Counted from the stretch's first letter, positions 16,589 through 25,610 are shown. The stretch is 64,000 nt of DNA from Bacteroidales bacterium (GCA_017502125.1 JAFVVN010000029.1:1-64000); one strand, 5' to 3'. Notes: generated by a model not told the origin, from the letters alone. Numbers and translations are program-made.

Positions 16589-18133
16589 CTATAAGAGGAA
16601 ATATCTATGCAGGATGGTTCCCCTACGATCGGTCTCAAGGAGGAACGGAAGGGTTGACAGATCGAAGGTGTCAAAGAGACGGCCGGCAAGGGCAGGATCT
16701 GTGAGCATGATTTCGTCGATATTGACCAGAAAGACTCTGGTCCTTTTATCTGATGATTCTCTGACCTGCTCACGTGCCGCGGCTTTCTGCGAATCACATA
16801 TACTGCACCCTTCGGTGAAGAATATGATCACATTACGTGTACCTCCCAGTCTGTGAAGTCTGCGGGCTGTGTGCTTCTCACCCTTGATCGTGATCAGAGT
16901 ACCAGGAACCTTCTGGTTTGATATCCTTGAGCCTGGAGCTGCCTTGGAAAGAAGGTCATCCATGATTTCGGCAAAACCGATCACCTTCAGGGAGTCATCA
17001 GCAGTGCGCCATATCCTCGGCTGCGAAAGCACCCGCTCATGGATCAGATCGGCCAGACCTTCCTTGAATCCTTCTCCGGAACGGGTCGAGAGATAGTAGA
17101 GCAGATCGCCGGTCATCTGACGGAACATGACAGTGTCTCCTTTCGGCAATGTAGACTCAGCAATATGGTCTACCACATCCCGTATATCCTGTCTTGAAGG
17201 CTCTGCCAGTGCAAATATTCCATCAAAAAGGCCTGCTGACTCGTCGCTGCCATATGTCAGCTTAACCTCATCAAATATGCCATGGAGCATCTGAGATAAT
17301 GCTGCAGCATCAAGTCCACGTCCGGTAATCGTTCCGTCTGGAGCGACAAGAAACATGCGCGGAGTCTTAAGGATGCCATATTTTCGTTGAAAATCCGAGT
17401 CAATCTCCGGATCCCATAGATGAGTCAACTTAGCTGATACCGGATATATATTCCACTGATTTTCAATATATCGAGCCCATTCCTCTCTATTGTCACCAGT
17501 ATAGATGGCATAAAACTCCACAGGAAAATTCTCGGTGGAAAGCATATTACGGAGAAGAATGGTCTGCATGCGGCATTTGGAACAGTCCGTATCATAGAAA
17601 AACATGACGCGGAAACGACCTATCGGATCTTCTGAGCCAAAAATGTGGACAGGAATATTATCCGGTGCATACATCCTAAGTTCAGGAGCTCTGCAACCGA
17701 GCAGAGACTGACGATTGAATTCAGCAAATATCTTGGCTCCGAGCATGTCCAGATCGCTGGACATCTTCACCACCCCTGACTCGAACCACTTGTCGTAGAC
17801 ATGAATGGCGACAGCTTCAAAGCCCATCACAGGGCTGTCAAGATAATGGTCATATATGGTCTGGGCGACATGGGCCCGGACCAGAGAATCTGTAGTGCTT
17901 TCAATAAGGAAATCGCATTCTCCCATCTGCACCTCAACAGGTTCATGCTTGATTGCCTCGAAATATTCAGCCAGTTTCCTGTCCAGGGCCACATATATGG
18001 CCGTATCCGATTCAGCTGACCGGTTCTCGTTGTCATGGCGTATTTCAAGTACATCAGCCGGACACACAAAGACTGCCGCTCTGCCCACAAATGTGCAAAG
18101 AAGAAGGAGGAATATTATGGATTTCCTGGCCAT
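16589..18133 (-). CDS. Exported thioredoxin-fold protein with two CxxC domains (DUF5106-like)
   Basis: 514 residues. A signal peptide at the N-terminus (KSIIFLLLLCTFVGRAAVF) sends it to the periplasm. Residues ~25-145 are helical and resemble the DUF5106 region that precedes thioredoxin domains in Bacteroidota. A first thioredoxin-like domain has the active site CSKC near residue 185 (MFFYDTDCSKCRMQTILLR) and the cis-Pro strand LKTPRMFLVAPDG near 260. A second, shorter thioredoxin-like domain near the C-terminus has CSIC (IIFFTEGCSICDSQ) and STLPFLLETDRRG. Two separate redox centres in one chain suggest electron relay or disulfide reduction on exported proteins; this is inferred. It follows coaD on the same strand. 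Confidence 0.78.
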   Translation of the reverse strand: MARKSIIFLLLLCTFVGRAAVFVCPADVLEIRHDNENRSAESDTAIYVALDRKLAEYFEAIKHEPVEVQMGECDFLIESTTDSLVRAHVAQTIYDHYLDSPVMGFEAVAIHVYDKWFESGVVKMSSDLDMLGAKIFAEFNRQSLLGCRAPELRMYAPDNIPVHIFGSEDPIGRFRVMFFYDTDCSKCRMQTILLRNMLSTENFPVEFYAIYTGDNREEWARYIENQWNIYPVSAKLTHLWDPEIDSDFQRKYGILKTPRMFLVAPDGTITGRGLDAAALSQMLHGIFDEVKLTYGSDESAGLFDGIFALAEPSRQDIRDVVDHIAESTLPKGDTVMFRQMTGDLLYYLSTRSGEGFKEGLADLIHERVLSQPRIWRTADDSLKVIGFAEIMDDLLSKAAPGSRISNQKVPGTLITIKGEKHTARRLHRLGGTRNVIIFFTEGCSICDSQKAAAREQVRESSDKRTRVFLVNIDEIMLTDPALAGRLFDTFDLSTLPFLLETDRRGTILHRYFLL

Positions 18134-18172
18134 TACAGATGCAAGAACTTCTGAACTGTATCTTGTGACTGA

Positions 18173-18631
18173 TCAGAGTACCACCCCATCGGGAACAAAG
18201 AGAGAAGTGTCGCCACCGTGCTTGAGGATATCGCGTACTGCAGTGGAGGATATATGGGCGAACTCCTGGGCTGTCGGGATGATTATGGTCTCGACATCAG
18301 GAGCCAGACGACGGTTGGCATCGGCTATGGAGCGTTCTGTCTCGAAATCAATCATATTCCGGACTCCCCTGACGATGTGGCGGATACCAAGTTCACGGCA
18401 TTTGTCTATGGTCAGGTTATCGTACTGAATGACACTGACCCCCTTCAGTCCCTGCGTGGCCTGATGTATGATTTCAATCCTCTTCTCATTAGGAAAGAAA
18501 CCTCTCTTGTCAATATTGACTCCCACAGCCACGACCACCTCGTCAAACATGGTCAATGCCCTCTTCAGGATATTGAGATGGCCTGCCGTAAACGGATCGA
18601 ATGACCCAGGAAACATTGCTACTCTTTTCAT
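18173..18631 (-). CDS. coaD: Phosphopantetheine adenylyltransferase
   Basis: 152-residue enzyme that transfers AMP to 4'-phosphopantetheine, giving dephospho-CoA in CoA synthesis. The nucleotidyltransferase signature is GSFDPFTAGHLNILKRA (TxGH) at residues ~8-24. The second signature is NRRLAPDVETIIIPTAQEFAHISSTAVRDI, with the ISST loop near the C-terminus. The ATG at 18631 was chosen over one 33 bp upstream because homologues begin a few residues before MFPGSFDP. It lies 75 bp after ung and 40 bp before the thioredoxin-fold protein gene on the same strand. Confidence 0.95.
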   Translation of the reverse strand: MKRVAMFPGSFDPFTAGHLNILKRALTMFDEVVVAVGVNIDKRGFFPNEKRIEIIHQATQGLKGVSVIQYDNLTIDKCRELGIRHIVRGVRNMIDFETERSIADANRRLAPDVETIIIPTAQEFAHISSTAVRDILKHGGDTSLFVPDGVVL

Positions 18632-18652
18632 AATCAGCAACTTAGACTTATT

Positions 18653-18676
18653 CGCCTGCGTCATATGGAGCAGGCG
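18653..18676. other. Hairpin between ung and coaD
   Basis: CGCCTGC and GCAGGCG form a perfect 7-bp stem around a 10-nt loop. The T tract (TTTTAGCTTATTTT) is on the plus-strand side, although both flanking genes run on the minus strand, so it is not a standard terminator for them. It may sit in the coaD leader. Confidence 0.4.
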
Positions 18677-18706
18677 TTTTAGCTTATTTTATTATTAATC
18701 AACTAT

Positions 18707-19375
18707 TTACAATTTCCAGTCTATCGGAGATCTGCCTTGTGATGTCAGCAGGTCGTTGGTCTGAGAGAAATGGCGGCATCCGAAAAACGCTCCACGCGCC
18801 AGAGGAGACGGATGGGCCGCTTCAAGAACATGGTGGCGCGACCTGTCTATCAGATCCCTCTTGCTACGTGCAAAATTTCCCCAAAGCAGGAACACCACAC
18901 CCTGCGTATTGTCTGATATGCAGCGAATTACAGCATCAGTAAATTCTTCCCAGCCGATTTTGCTGTGTGAGGCAGCCTCACCGCTACGCACAGTCAGGAC
19001 AGCATTCAGGAGCAGGACTCCCTGACGTGCCCAGTTTTCCAGATTCGGATAGCCGCTCATCTTAACGCCCAGATCCGACTCTATCTCCTTGAATATATTC
19101 TTCAAGGAAGGAGGTGCCGGCACTCCCTCAGGAACTGAGAATGAGAGACCGTGAGCCTGTCCGAGTCCATGATATGGATCCTGGCCAAGTATCACGACCT
19201 TAACCTGGTCGAGAGGGGTGAGGTCAAAAGCCCTGAATATCTGGCTTCCGGGCGGAAATATCTTCTTTCCCTCAGCCTTTTCCTGATGCAGGAAACGCAC
19301 CAGCGACTCGAAATACGGTTTCCCGAATTCGTCCGCAAGCGCGTTCTTCCAACTACTTTCTATACGTACTTCCAT
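18707..19375 (-). CDS. ung: Uracil-DNA glycosylase (family 1)
   Basis: 222-residue enzyme that removes uracil from DNA in base excision repair. The catalytic water-activating motif is [18 protein letters not shown] at residues ~63-80. The [15 protein letters not shown] strand and the DNA-intercalating [20 protein letters not shown] loop near residue 190 are intact. The length matches the family. It lies 35 bp downstream of lon on the same strand. Confidence 0.96.
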   Translation of the reverse strand: MEVRIESSWKNALADEFGKPYFESLVRFLHQEKAEGKKIFPPGSQIFRAFDLTPLDQVKVVILGQDPYHGLGQAHGLSFSVPEGVPAPPSLKNIFKEIESDLGVKMSGYPNLENWARQGVLLLNAVLTVRSGEAASHSKIGWEEFTDAVIRCISDNTQGVVFLLWGNFARSKRDLIDRSRHHVLEAAHPSPLARGAFFGCRHFSQTNDLLTSQGRSPIDWKL

Positions 19376-19410
19376 CTTAAGAAATATATCTTATACACCG
19401 GAATCTACAT

Positions 19411-21813
19411 TCAACTGAATATATATTTGATCACATCATTGATATTCTTCACATATACGAAATCCAGCCCCTTCACATATATTTCCTTTATATCCTCCAC
19501 ATCCTTTCTGTTCTCCTCCGAAATAATGATGGTGTGGATTCCCGATCGCTTCGCTGCAAGAATCTTCTCCTTTATGCCACCGACAGGAAGCACACGTCCA
19601 CGAAGGGTCATCTCGCCGGTCATGGCAATTCCGCTCCTGACCTTCTGGCCACGGAAAGCGGAAACCATAGAGCTGACCATGGTGATTCCCGCCGAAGGAC
19701 CGTCCTTAGGTACAGCTCCCTCAGGTACATGCACGTGAATATCCTTCTCAGCAAATTCCTCGTATGACATGCCTGTGAGCTCAGGATGAGCCTTGATATA
19801 CTGGTAGGCAATCGTGGCCGATTCCTTCATGACATCGCCCAGGTTTCCTGTCATTGTCAGGATTCCCTTACCCTTGCTCACCGAACTTTCTATGAACAGG
19901 ATCTCTCCGCCCATGGATGTCCAGGCCAATCCTGTGACTACTCCGGGCGCCTCATTACCCTTCTGCTTATCATGCGAATTGGTAGGAAGACCGAGATATT
20001 CCTTGAGATGGGCAGGCTTGATGGTCTTAGGATATTTCTCCTCAAGAGCTATCTTCTTGGCAGTCACACGAGCCACTTTGGCAATCTGCTTCTCAAGCCC
20101 GCGGACACCCGACTCATGAGTGTACTCGTCGATGATCTTCTCTATCGCAGACTTGTCGAACCTGAGCTGAGACTTATCCAGTCCGTGCTCGGTAAGCTGC
20201 TTAGGCACAAGATAGTTCCTGGCTATCTCATATTTCTCCTCTGCAAGGTAGCCGCTGACATTGATCATCTCCATACGGTCCTTCAGGGCAGGCTGGATGG
20301 ACTCGATGTTGTTGGCAGTCGTAATGAAGAGAACATTCGACAGGTCATAGTCAATGTCCAGATAGTTATCATGGAACGCCGTATTCTGCTCAGGATCAAG
20401 CGCTTCGAGAAGAGCTGAAGACGGGTCTCCCTTAATGTCCTTAGTCAGTTTGTCCACCTCGTCGAGCACAATCACAGGATTCGAAGTACCTGCCCTGTTG
20501 ATGCCGTTCAGGATTCGTCCCGGGAGCGCTCCGACATAGGTCTTCCTGTGACCACGGATTTCCGATTCATCATGCACGCCACCTAAGGCGATACGCACAT
20601 ATTTCCTTCCCAATGCCCTTGCGACTGACTTTCCAAGGCTGGTCTTTCCCACTCCCGGAGGGCCGTAAAGACAAAGGATCGGTGACTTCATATCACCCTT
20701 GAGCTTCAGCACAGCCAGATATTCGATTATTCTTTCCTTGACCTTCTCAAGTCCGTAATGATCCTCGTCCAGGACCTTCTGAGCATGCTTCAGATCGAGA
20801 TTATCATTCGACATCTCGCCCCATGGAAGGTCCAGCATGAACTGAATGTAGTTATACTGGATGCTATAGTCCGGAGAACTTGGGTTATATCTCTCAAGCT
20901 TGGCCATCTCCTTTTCGAAAATCTCCTGGACAGCCGGAGCCCACATCTTCTCCTCCGCACGGGCACGAAGCTGGGTAAACTCCTCCACATCATCCATTCC
21001 GAGCTCTTCCTGGATGGTCTTGAGCTGGTTATTCAGATAGTACTCCCTCTGCTGCTGGTCTATTTCTGTCTTTACCTTCTGGTTGATCTCCTGCCTTATC
21101 TTCTGGAGTTCGATCTGGGTGTCAAGCACTGAGAGAAGCTTCATTGCACGGGTCACAAGTTCCCCATACTGAAGGAGTTCCACCTTATCCATGAAATTCT
21201 CCACCTCGATGGTTGTGGCAATGAAATTCACCAGGAATTCGAAGCTGTCGATTCCCTTCAGAGCACTTGCAGCCTCCCGAGGCACAAATGTGGAGCTGCG
21301 GATTATCGCTGTGGCCTTTTCCTTCAAGGTCTCCGCAACCATACGTGTCTGCGTGTCGTTCTCCGGCACGATGTCGTCCAGATATCTCACACGGCCCAGC
21401 ATATATGGCTCATAATCGAAAATCTCCTCGATCTGGAACCTCTTGTAGCCCTGAAGAATGGCAGTTATGGTGCCGTCCGGCATCTCCAGAGTCTTTATGA
21501 TCTTCGCAACGGTTCCATATGGATACAGGTCTTCCTTGCGCGGATCCTCAACGGAAAGGTCGTTCTGCGGCACTGCACCGATGAATGTATTGTTCTTCTC
21601 GGCATCCTCGATAAGCCTTATGGACTTCTCGCGACCTATGGTTATAGGATATACGGTTCCGGGAAACAGCACGGCATTTCTCAACGCCAGAACCGGAAGC
21701 GAATCCGGAAGCTGCGATTCGTCTATCTTCATCATACCCTCACCCTGCACAACAGGGATGATGCTCACCTCTGCCCCTGCAGGAGCCATCATCTCGTTAA
21801 AAATATCTTTCAT
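19411..21813 (-). CDS. lon: ATP-dependent protease La
   Basis: 800-residue homohexameric protease that degrades misfolded and regulatory proteins. Regions in order: the N-terminal substrate-binding LAN domain ([23 protein letters not shown]), a coiled-coil linker, the AAA+ module with Walker [14 protein letters not shown] and Walker [12 protein letters not shown], and the C-terminal peptidase with the catalytic serine in [11 protein letters not shown] and lysine in [15 protein letters not shown]. The ATG at 21813 gives MKDIFNEMM and replaces a TTG two codons upstream. An exact -7 box lies 29 bp upstream and a 15-bp palindrome shared with htpG lies 78 bp upstream. Confidence 0.96.
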   Translation of the reverse strand: MKDIFNEMMAPAGAEVSIIPVVQGEGMMKIDESQLPDSLPVLALRNAVLFPGTVYPITIGREKSIRLIEDAEKNNTFIGAVPQNDLSVEDPRKEDLYPYGTVAKIIKTLEMPDGTITAILQGYKRFQIEEIFDYEPYMLGRVRYLDDIVPENDTQTRMVAETLKEKATAIIRSSTFVPREAASALKGIDSFEFLVNFIATTIEVENFMDKVELLQYGELVTRAMKLLSVLDTQIELQKIRQEINQKVKTEIDQQQREYYLNNQLKTIQEELGMDDVEEFTQLRARAEEKMWAPAVQEIFEKEMAKLERYNPSSPDYSIQYNYIQFMLDLPWGEMSNDNLDLKHAQKVLDEDHYGLEKVKERIIEYLAVLKLKGDMKSPILCLYGPPGVGKTSLGKSVARALGRKYVRIALGGVHDESEIRGHRKTYVGALPGRILNGINRAGTSNPVIVLDEVDKLTKDIKGDPSSALLEALDPEQNTAFHDNYLDIDYDLSNVLFITTANNIESIQPALKDRMEMINVSGYLAEEKYEIARNYLVPKQLTEHGLDKSQLRFDKSAIEKIIDEYTHESGVRGLEKQIAKVARVTAKKIALEEKYPKTIKPAHLKEYLGLPTNSHDKQKGNEAPGVVTGLAWTSMGGEILFIESSVSKGKGILTMTGNLGDVMKESATIAYQYIKAHPELTGMSYEEFAEKDIHVHVPEGAVPKDGPSAGITMVSSMVSAFRGQKVRSGIAMTGEMTLRGRVLPVGGIKEKILAAKRSGIHTIIISEENRKDVEDIKEIYVKGLDFVYVKNINDVIKYIFS

Positions 21814-21841
21814 AGTCAATCTATATGTCCTTTAAAACTTA

Positions 21842-21849
21842 CAAATATA
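21842..21849 (-). promoter_or_regulatory. lon promoter, -7 box
   Basis: On the minus strand TATATTTG, an exact TAnnTTTG match, 28 bp before the lon ATG. No TTTG sits at the usual -33 distance, which would fit an activated or alternative-sigma promoter. Confidence 0.55.
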
Positions 21850-21890
21850 CAGCATTTATGTCAGTTTACACCCCTGACACGACAAGAGTT

Positions 21891-21905
21891 CTGCCAAATT
21901 GGCAG
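21891..21905. promoter_or_regulatory. Palindromic operator candidate upstream of lon
   Basis: CTGCCAAATTGGCAG is a 5-5-5 inverted repeat; with flanking bases it extends to 17 bp (21890-21906). It has the same layout as the palindrome upstream of htpG at 11263. A second inverted repeat, GTCAG-N9-CTGAC (21861-21879), lies between it and the -7 box. Confidence 0.5.
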
Positions 21906-21985
21906 ATTAAACCTCGTTTTTCAATACACATATATATATGGTCAATCACTGTGCCAACAAAAAATGAAAAAATTTCAAAATGGAA

Positions 21986-22017
21986 TTTGGTTTATTAAAA
22001 AAATCGAAGTACATTTG
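21986..22017 (+). promoter_or_regulatory. HU gene promoter (-33 and -7)
   Basis: TTTG at 21986-21989, a 20-bp spacer, then TACATTTG at 22010-22017. This is a complete match to the Bacteroidota housekeeping promoter, 42 bp before the HU start codon. Confidence 0.8.
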
Positions 22018-22059
22018 CGGGCTAAATCGCTAATAGTAAATTTAAAAAGAGAATAAATC

Positions 22060-22332
22060 ATGACAAAGGCAGAAATCGTAAATGAGGTTGCAAAGTCTAC
22101 AGGTATTGAGAAGGCAACTGTGCAGATTGTAGTAGAATCATTCATGGAGTGCGTTAAGGGATCTCTCGCAAAGGGTAACCCTGTATACCTCCGCGGTTTC
22201 GGCAGCTTCATCATCAAGCATCGCGCTGAGAAGGCTGCAAGAAACATCACCAAGAACACGACAATGACTATTCCGGCACACAACATTCCGGCATTCAAGC
22301 CTGCAAAGGTGTTCATGAGCGAGGTTAAATAA
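22060..22332 (+). CDS. HU-family DNA-binding protein
   Basis: 90-residue nucleoid protein that bends and compacts DNA as a dimer. It begins MTKAEIVNEVAKSTGI and contains the core LRGFGSFIIKHRAEKAARNITKNTTMTIPAHNIPAFKPAKVF, in which GFGSF and the arm tip (ITKNTTMTIPA, with the intercalating proline replaced in part) are recognisable. Length is exactly that of HU/IHF. A full -33/-7 promoter precedes it. A 30-residue ribosomal-type protein gene follows after 30 bp and is probably co-transcribed. Codon use is biased as expected for high expression. Confidence 0.95.
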   Translation: MTKAEIVNEVAKSTGIEKATVQIVVESFMECVKGSLAKGNPVYLRGFGSFIIKHRAEKAARNITKNTTMTIPAHNIPAFKPAKVFMSEVK

Positions 22333-22362
22333 TTAAGTATCACTATATAAAAACCTATTATT

Positions 22363-22455
22363 ATGCCAAACGGAAAGAAGCATAAGAGGCATAAGATGGC
22401 AACGCACAAGCGCAAGAAGCGCCTGCGTAAGAACAGACACAAGAAGAGAAAGTAA
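22363..22455 (+). CDS. Tiny basic AURKAIP1/COX24-domain (bS22/mS38-like) protein
   Basis: 30 residues, starting MPNGKKHKRHKMATHKRKK and ending in RHKKRK; nearly two thirds are Lys, Arg or His. The K-M-x-x-H-K-x-K-K-x-L-R-K pattern fits the AURKAIP1/COX24 family, whose members are mitochondrial ribosomal protein mS38 and the small bacterial bS22 of mycobacteria. A matching protein is widespread in Bacteroidota and is likely a component of the 30S subunit. It sits 30 bp after the HU gene and 89 bp before rng, in an operon with highly expressed neighbours. Its small size makes it easy to miss. Confidence 0.8.
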   Translation: MPNGKKHKRHKMATHKRKKRLRKNRHKKRK

Positions 22456-22476
22456 TTTTCTTGCAGTGTCTGCCAT

Positions 22477-22493
22477 TTTAGCAGTCTGCTAAA
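22477..22493. other. 17-bp palindrome before the rng terminator
   Basis: TTTAGCAGTCTGCTAAA is a perfect inverted repeat of 8-bp arms around a single T. It lies directly upstream of the hairpin at 22495. It could be a protein site or, as RNA, a second stem. Confidence 0.45.
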
Positions 22494-22494
22494 G

Positions 22495-22528
22495 AGAGGC
22501 TGGCCTGGAGGTCGGCCTCTTTAGTTTT
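22495..22528 (+). terminator. Terminator after the COX24-like gene, overlapping the rng promoter
   Basis: AGAGGCTGGCC pairs with GGTCGGCCTCT (two G-U pairs) around a TGGA tetraloop and leads into TTTAGTTTT. It ends only 15 bp before the rng start codon. Confidence 0.75.
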
Positions 22529-22529
22529 G
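22522..22529 (+). promoter_or_regulatory. Possible rng -7 box inside the terminator tail
   Basis: TAGTTTTG matches TAnnTTTG and overlaps the T tract of the preceding terminator, 14 bp before the rng ATG. No -33 TTTG is present at the right distance. If used, the rng leader would be under 10 nt. Confidence 0.35.
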
Positions 22530-22543
22530 AAGAAGCCAATATT

Positions 22544-24100
22544 ATGGAGTCTGTAAAAGATCTGATTGTTGACGTAAGCGCAACGGAGGTATCGATCGCG
22601 CTGATGGAGAACCACAGGCTGATCGAATTGAACAAGGAGTCCAGCCAGGGACACAGCTTTTCCGTAGGAGATGTATATCTCGGAAAAGTCAAGAAGATTC
22701 TTCCTTCCCTGAACGCTGCTTTTGTCGACATCGGAGATGAAAAGGAGGCATTTGTCCACTATCTTGACCTGGGACTTTATTTTGAAGCCTTTGACGAGTT
22801 TGTCAAGAGACTCAATCCCAACACAGATGCCAAGGGGATATACAAGCACATCAAGCCTGGCAAGATCCTGGAAAAGGAAGGCCGCATAGAGAATGTGCTG
22901 ACTCCCGGACAGATGATAATAGTCCAGATCGTCAAGGAGCCGATTTCGACAAAAGGATCACGACTGACTGCAGAGATTTCATTGGCAGGACGAAACATTG
23001 TACTGCTGCCCTTCGCAGAGAAGGTCAGCGTATCCCAGAAAATCTCCTCAAAAGAAGAGAAGAGGAGACTTGAGACACTTGTAAGGAACATTCTTCCAAA
23101 GAATTACGGAGCGATCATACGCACGGCTGCCGAGGGCAAGAACGCTGCAGTCCTTGATGCGGAAATCATATCTCTGATTGACAAATGGGAGAATTCCTGG
23201 AAGAAACTGGCAAAGTCCAAGGGAGTCCAGCTGCTGTTCACAGAATACAGCAAGACCACCACAATCCTGAGGGATCTGCTTAACGACTCGTTCACCAACA
23301 TATTTGTAAATGACGAGAACATCTATGAGGAGATCCGCAAGTACATCTCACTGATCTCACCAGAGCAGGAGAAGATAGTCAAGCTTTATAAGGACAAGGC
23401 ACCTATCTTCGACCACTTTGAAGTCACGAGACAGATAAAGAGTTCTTTCGGAAAGGTGGTACCTATCAGGCAGGGGGCATATCTTGTGATTGAGCACACA
23501 GAGGCATTGCATGTGATTGACGTCAACAGCGGAACCCGTACCAAGAACAAGGAACAGGAACAGAACACATTTGATGTCAACTGCAATGCAGCCGAAGAGA
23601 TCGCACGGCAGCTCAGGCTTCGTGACATGGGCGGTATAGTCATCGTGGACTTCATAGACATGGATTCCAATGAACACAAGAACGCCTTGTTCAAGAAGAT
23701 GCAGGAGCTGATGGAACAGGACAGAGCCAAGCATAACGTGCTGCCTCTGACAAAGTTCGGACTGATGCAGATCACAAGGCAGAGGGTCCGTCCGGCAACG
23801 GAGATAAACACCCAGGAGGTGTGTCCGGTGTGCAACGGTACCGGAAAGATATCATCAAGTGTCGTGATAGACGAGGCCATCGAGAGAAGGCTCGCATATT
23901 ATGTGATTGAAAAGAGGATGACACACCTTACCCTGAAGGTAAGCCCGATTCTTGGAGCATATCTGACAAAGGGAGTATTCACATCGATTCTGGGACGCTG
24001 GAAGAAGAAGTACAGATGTAAGATAGATCTGGTGGAAATCACCGACTTCACCGTCTTGCAGAATGAATTCTACAACGAGAAAGGGGACAAGCTGGATTAG
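22544..24100 (+). CDS. rng: Ribonuclease E/G family endoribonuclease
   Basis: 518-residue endonuclease for single-stranded RNA, acting in rRNA maturation and mRNA decay. An N-terminal S1 RNA-binding region (VGDVYLGKVKKILPSLNAAFVDIGDEKEAFVHYLDL, ~40-75) is followed by the RNase H-like catalytic core with VIDVNSGTRTKNKEQEQNTFDVNCNAAEEIARQLRLRDMGGIVIVDFIDM (magnesium-binding Asp residues near 325 and 368), and the zinc-link CPVCNGTGKI near residue 427. It lacks the long degradosome scaffold of RNase E, so the RNase G form is likely. The stop codon lies in the loop of its own terminator. Confidence 0.93.
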   Translation: MESVKDLIVDVSATEVSIALMENHRLIELNKESSQGHSFSVGDVYLGKVKKILPSLNAAFVDIGDEKEAFVHYLDLGLYFEAFDEFVKRLNPNTDAKGIYKHIKPGKILEKEGRIENVLTPGQMIIVQIVKEPISTKGSRLTAEISLAGRNIVLLPFAEKVSVSQKISSKEEKRRLETLVRNILPKNYGAIIRTAAEGKNAAVLDAEIISLIDKWENSWKKLAKSKGVQLLFTEYSKTTTILRDLLNDSFTNIFVNDENIYEEIRKYISLISPEQEKIVKLYKDKAPIFDHFEVTRQIKSSFGKVVPIRQGAYLVIEHTEALHVIDVNSGTRTKNKEQEQNTFDVNCNAAEEIARQLRLRDMGGIVIVDFIDMDSNEHKNALFKKMQELMEQDRAKHNVLPLTKFGLMQITRQRVRPATEINTQEVCPVCNGTGKISSSVVIDEAIERRLAYYVIEKRMTHLTLKVSPILGAYLTKGVFTSILGRWKKKYRCKIDLVEITDFTVLQNEFYNEKGDKLD

Positions 24101-24115
24101 CTTGTCCTTTTTTTT
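24081..24115 (+). terminator. rng terminator overlapping the stop codon
   Basis: GGACAAGCT (24085-24093) pairs with AGCTTGTCC (24099-24107), followed by T8. The rng TAG (24098-24100) sits at the loop/3' arm junction, so the last codons encode the 5' arm. Confidence 0.88.
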
Positions 24116-24195
24116 ATTATCCTGTTCTACCTCATAAGTAATTAATCATCAACATATTATCTCTCTTAACCGGGAGCCTGAAGAAAGTCAGACGG

Positions 24196-25557
24196 CTATA
24201 TCAAGGGAATTGCTTCAGAGACGACGTAGGTGCTGCCGCCTATGTAGATCAGAGATGTTGGATCTGAGAGTCTGACTGCCAGGGTGACGGCATCCTTTAC
24301 AGAAGGGACAGCATGGATATTGTCGGTCGGGCGGCCGGTCTGAAGGCAGAAGGACATATATTTCTCCCTGATCTTTTCTGCTGGGAGAGCCCTTTTCGAG
24401 TCAGCCTGAGTAAAGATATAGACTGCATTTTCCGGCATCAGATGCAGAACAGAATCAACATCCTTGTCAGCGACGGAGCCATAGACAAGAATCAGCTTCG
24501 AGAATTTCCCGGATGCCACCATCCTTGAGAGCTGGGCGAAATTATATTTCAGTCCATGTTCATTGTGTCCTATATCGCAGATGGTATACGGACTGTCTGA
24601 AAGCTTCTCCCAGCGGCCATGAAAGCCGACACGCGATGCCGTGTGAGCAATAGCCTCCAAGATCGCTTCGTCATCGGCATTGGCACCAAGGACAGAACCT
24701 TTCAGCACATCGAGGGCAGCAAGCACAGTCCTGAGATTCTTTCTCTGATATTCTCCCTGAAGGTCCATGCCCGAGAGGATTTCTTCATGCCTGTCCCATA
24801 GCGAAGGTTCGACTTTATCAGCAAAGGTCAACAGAGACATCACGGTTGTGCGCGATCCCATAAACTCAGGTTCAGAAATATTGGTATACAAGACTTTGCG
24901 CTCAAAGACAAGATCTGTTTCCGGGTGACTCTCCCCCACCACCACAGGCACTTTAGGCTTTATGATCCCCGCCTTTTCGAAGGCAATTTCAGGAAGCGTG
25001 TCTCCGAGCAGATCACAATGGTCAAGACCTATATTCGTAATTATGCTCAAGACTGGAGTGACTATATTGGTACTGTCCAGACGGCCTCCGAGACCGGTCT
25101 CCAGTACGACGACATCCACATTTTCAGATGCGAACCAGTTCAGGGCGAGAAGAGTCGTTATCTCGAAGAATGACATGTCAAGATGATCGAAGGTATCACG
25201 CCACCTGTGGATGAAATCCCAGATGTATTCCTTCGGCACAAGACGGATGGAGTCAGAAACGACACGCATGCGCTCACGGAAATCAAGAATATGTGGAGAT
25301 GTATACAGGCCGACCTTAAGTCCATGAGCAGCAAGAACCGAAGTCAGCATATTGGATACAGAGCCCTTTCCGTTGGTTCCGGCAACGTGTATGACCTTAT
25401 ATTTCCGGTGCGGATGCCCCATCAGCTGATCGGCGAACTCCATATTGGCGATACCTGGCTTATATGCTCCGGCTCCTGCGTTCTGAAAGGAAGGAAAGCG
25501 CTTGAAAAGGCCTTCTATCATTTCCTGATATGAGTTTTCTGAAAAAATATTTTCCAT
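24196..25557 (-). CDS. folC: Folylpolyglutamate synthase / dihydrofolate synthase
   Basis: 453-residue Mur-ligase-like enzyme that adds glutamate to dihydropteroate and folates. The ATP-binding loop is VIHVAGTNGKGSVSNML at ~residues 54-70, followed by the TSPHILDFRERMRV folate-binding block, LETGLGGRLDSTNIV and the NIGLDHCDLLGDTLPEIAFEKAGIIKP segment that are all typical of FolC. The C-terminal ligase domain includes the CDIGHNEHGL motif and LVYGSVADKDVDSVL. Length is slightly above E. coli FolC (422). It has its own -7 box and is divergent from the AIR-synthase-like gene. Confidence 0.93.
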   Translation of the reverse strand: MENIFSENSYQEMIEGLFKRFPSFQNAGAGAYKPGIANMEFADQLMGHPHRKYKVIHVAGTNGKGSVSNMLTSVLAAHGLKVGLYTSPHILDFRERMRVVSDSIRLVPKEYIWDFIHRWRDTFDHLDMSFFEITTLLALNWFASENVDVVVLETGLGGRLDSTNIVTPVLSIITNIGLDHCDLLGDTLPEIAFEKAGIIKPKVPVVVGESHPETDLVFERKVLYTNISEPEFMGSRTTVMSLLTFADKVEPSLWDRHEEILSGMDLQGEYQRKNLRTVLAALDVLKGSVLGANADDEAILEAIAHTASRVGFHGRWEKLSDSPYTICDIGHNEHGLKYNFAQLSRMVASGKFSKLILVYGSVADKDVDSVLHLMPENAVYIFTQADSKRALPAEKIREKYMSFCLQTGRPTDNIHAVPSVKDAVTLAVRLSDPTSLIYIGGSTYVVSEAIPLI

Positions 25558-25585
25558 CTACGTCAAAAAATGCTTGTTGAATGCA

Positions 25586-25593
25586 CAAAAATA
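25586..25593 (-). promoter_or_regulatory. folC promoter, -7 box
   Basis: On the minus strand TATTTTTG, matching TAnnTTTG, 28 bp before the folC start. It abuts a plus-strand TATTTTTA (25597-25604) that may serve the divergent gene; the two form the symmetric sequence CAAAAATACGTATTTTT. Confidence 0.5.
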
Positions 25594-25610
25594 CGTATTT
25601 TTACCAAGTT

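Noticed and set aside
18653-18676. Terminator on the plus strand
   Set aside because: Both neighbouring genes are on the minus strand, so a plus-strand terminator has no obvious transcript to stop; kept only as a hairpin.
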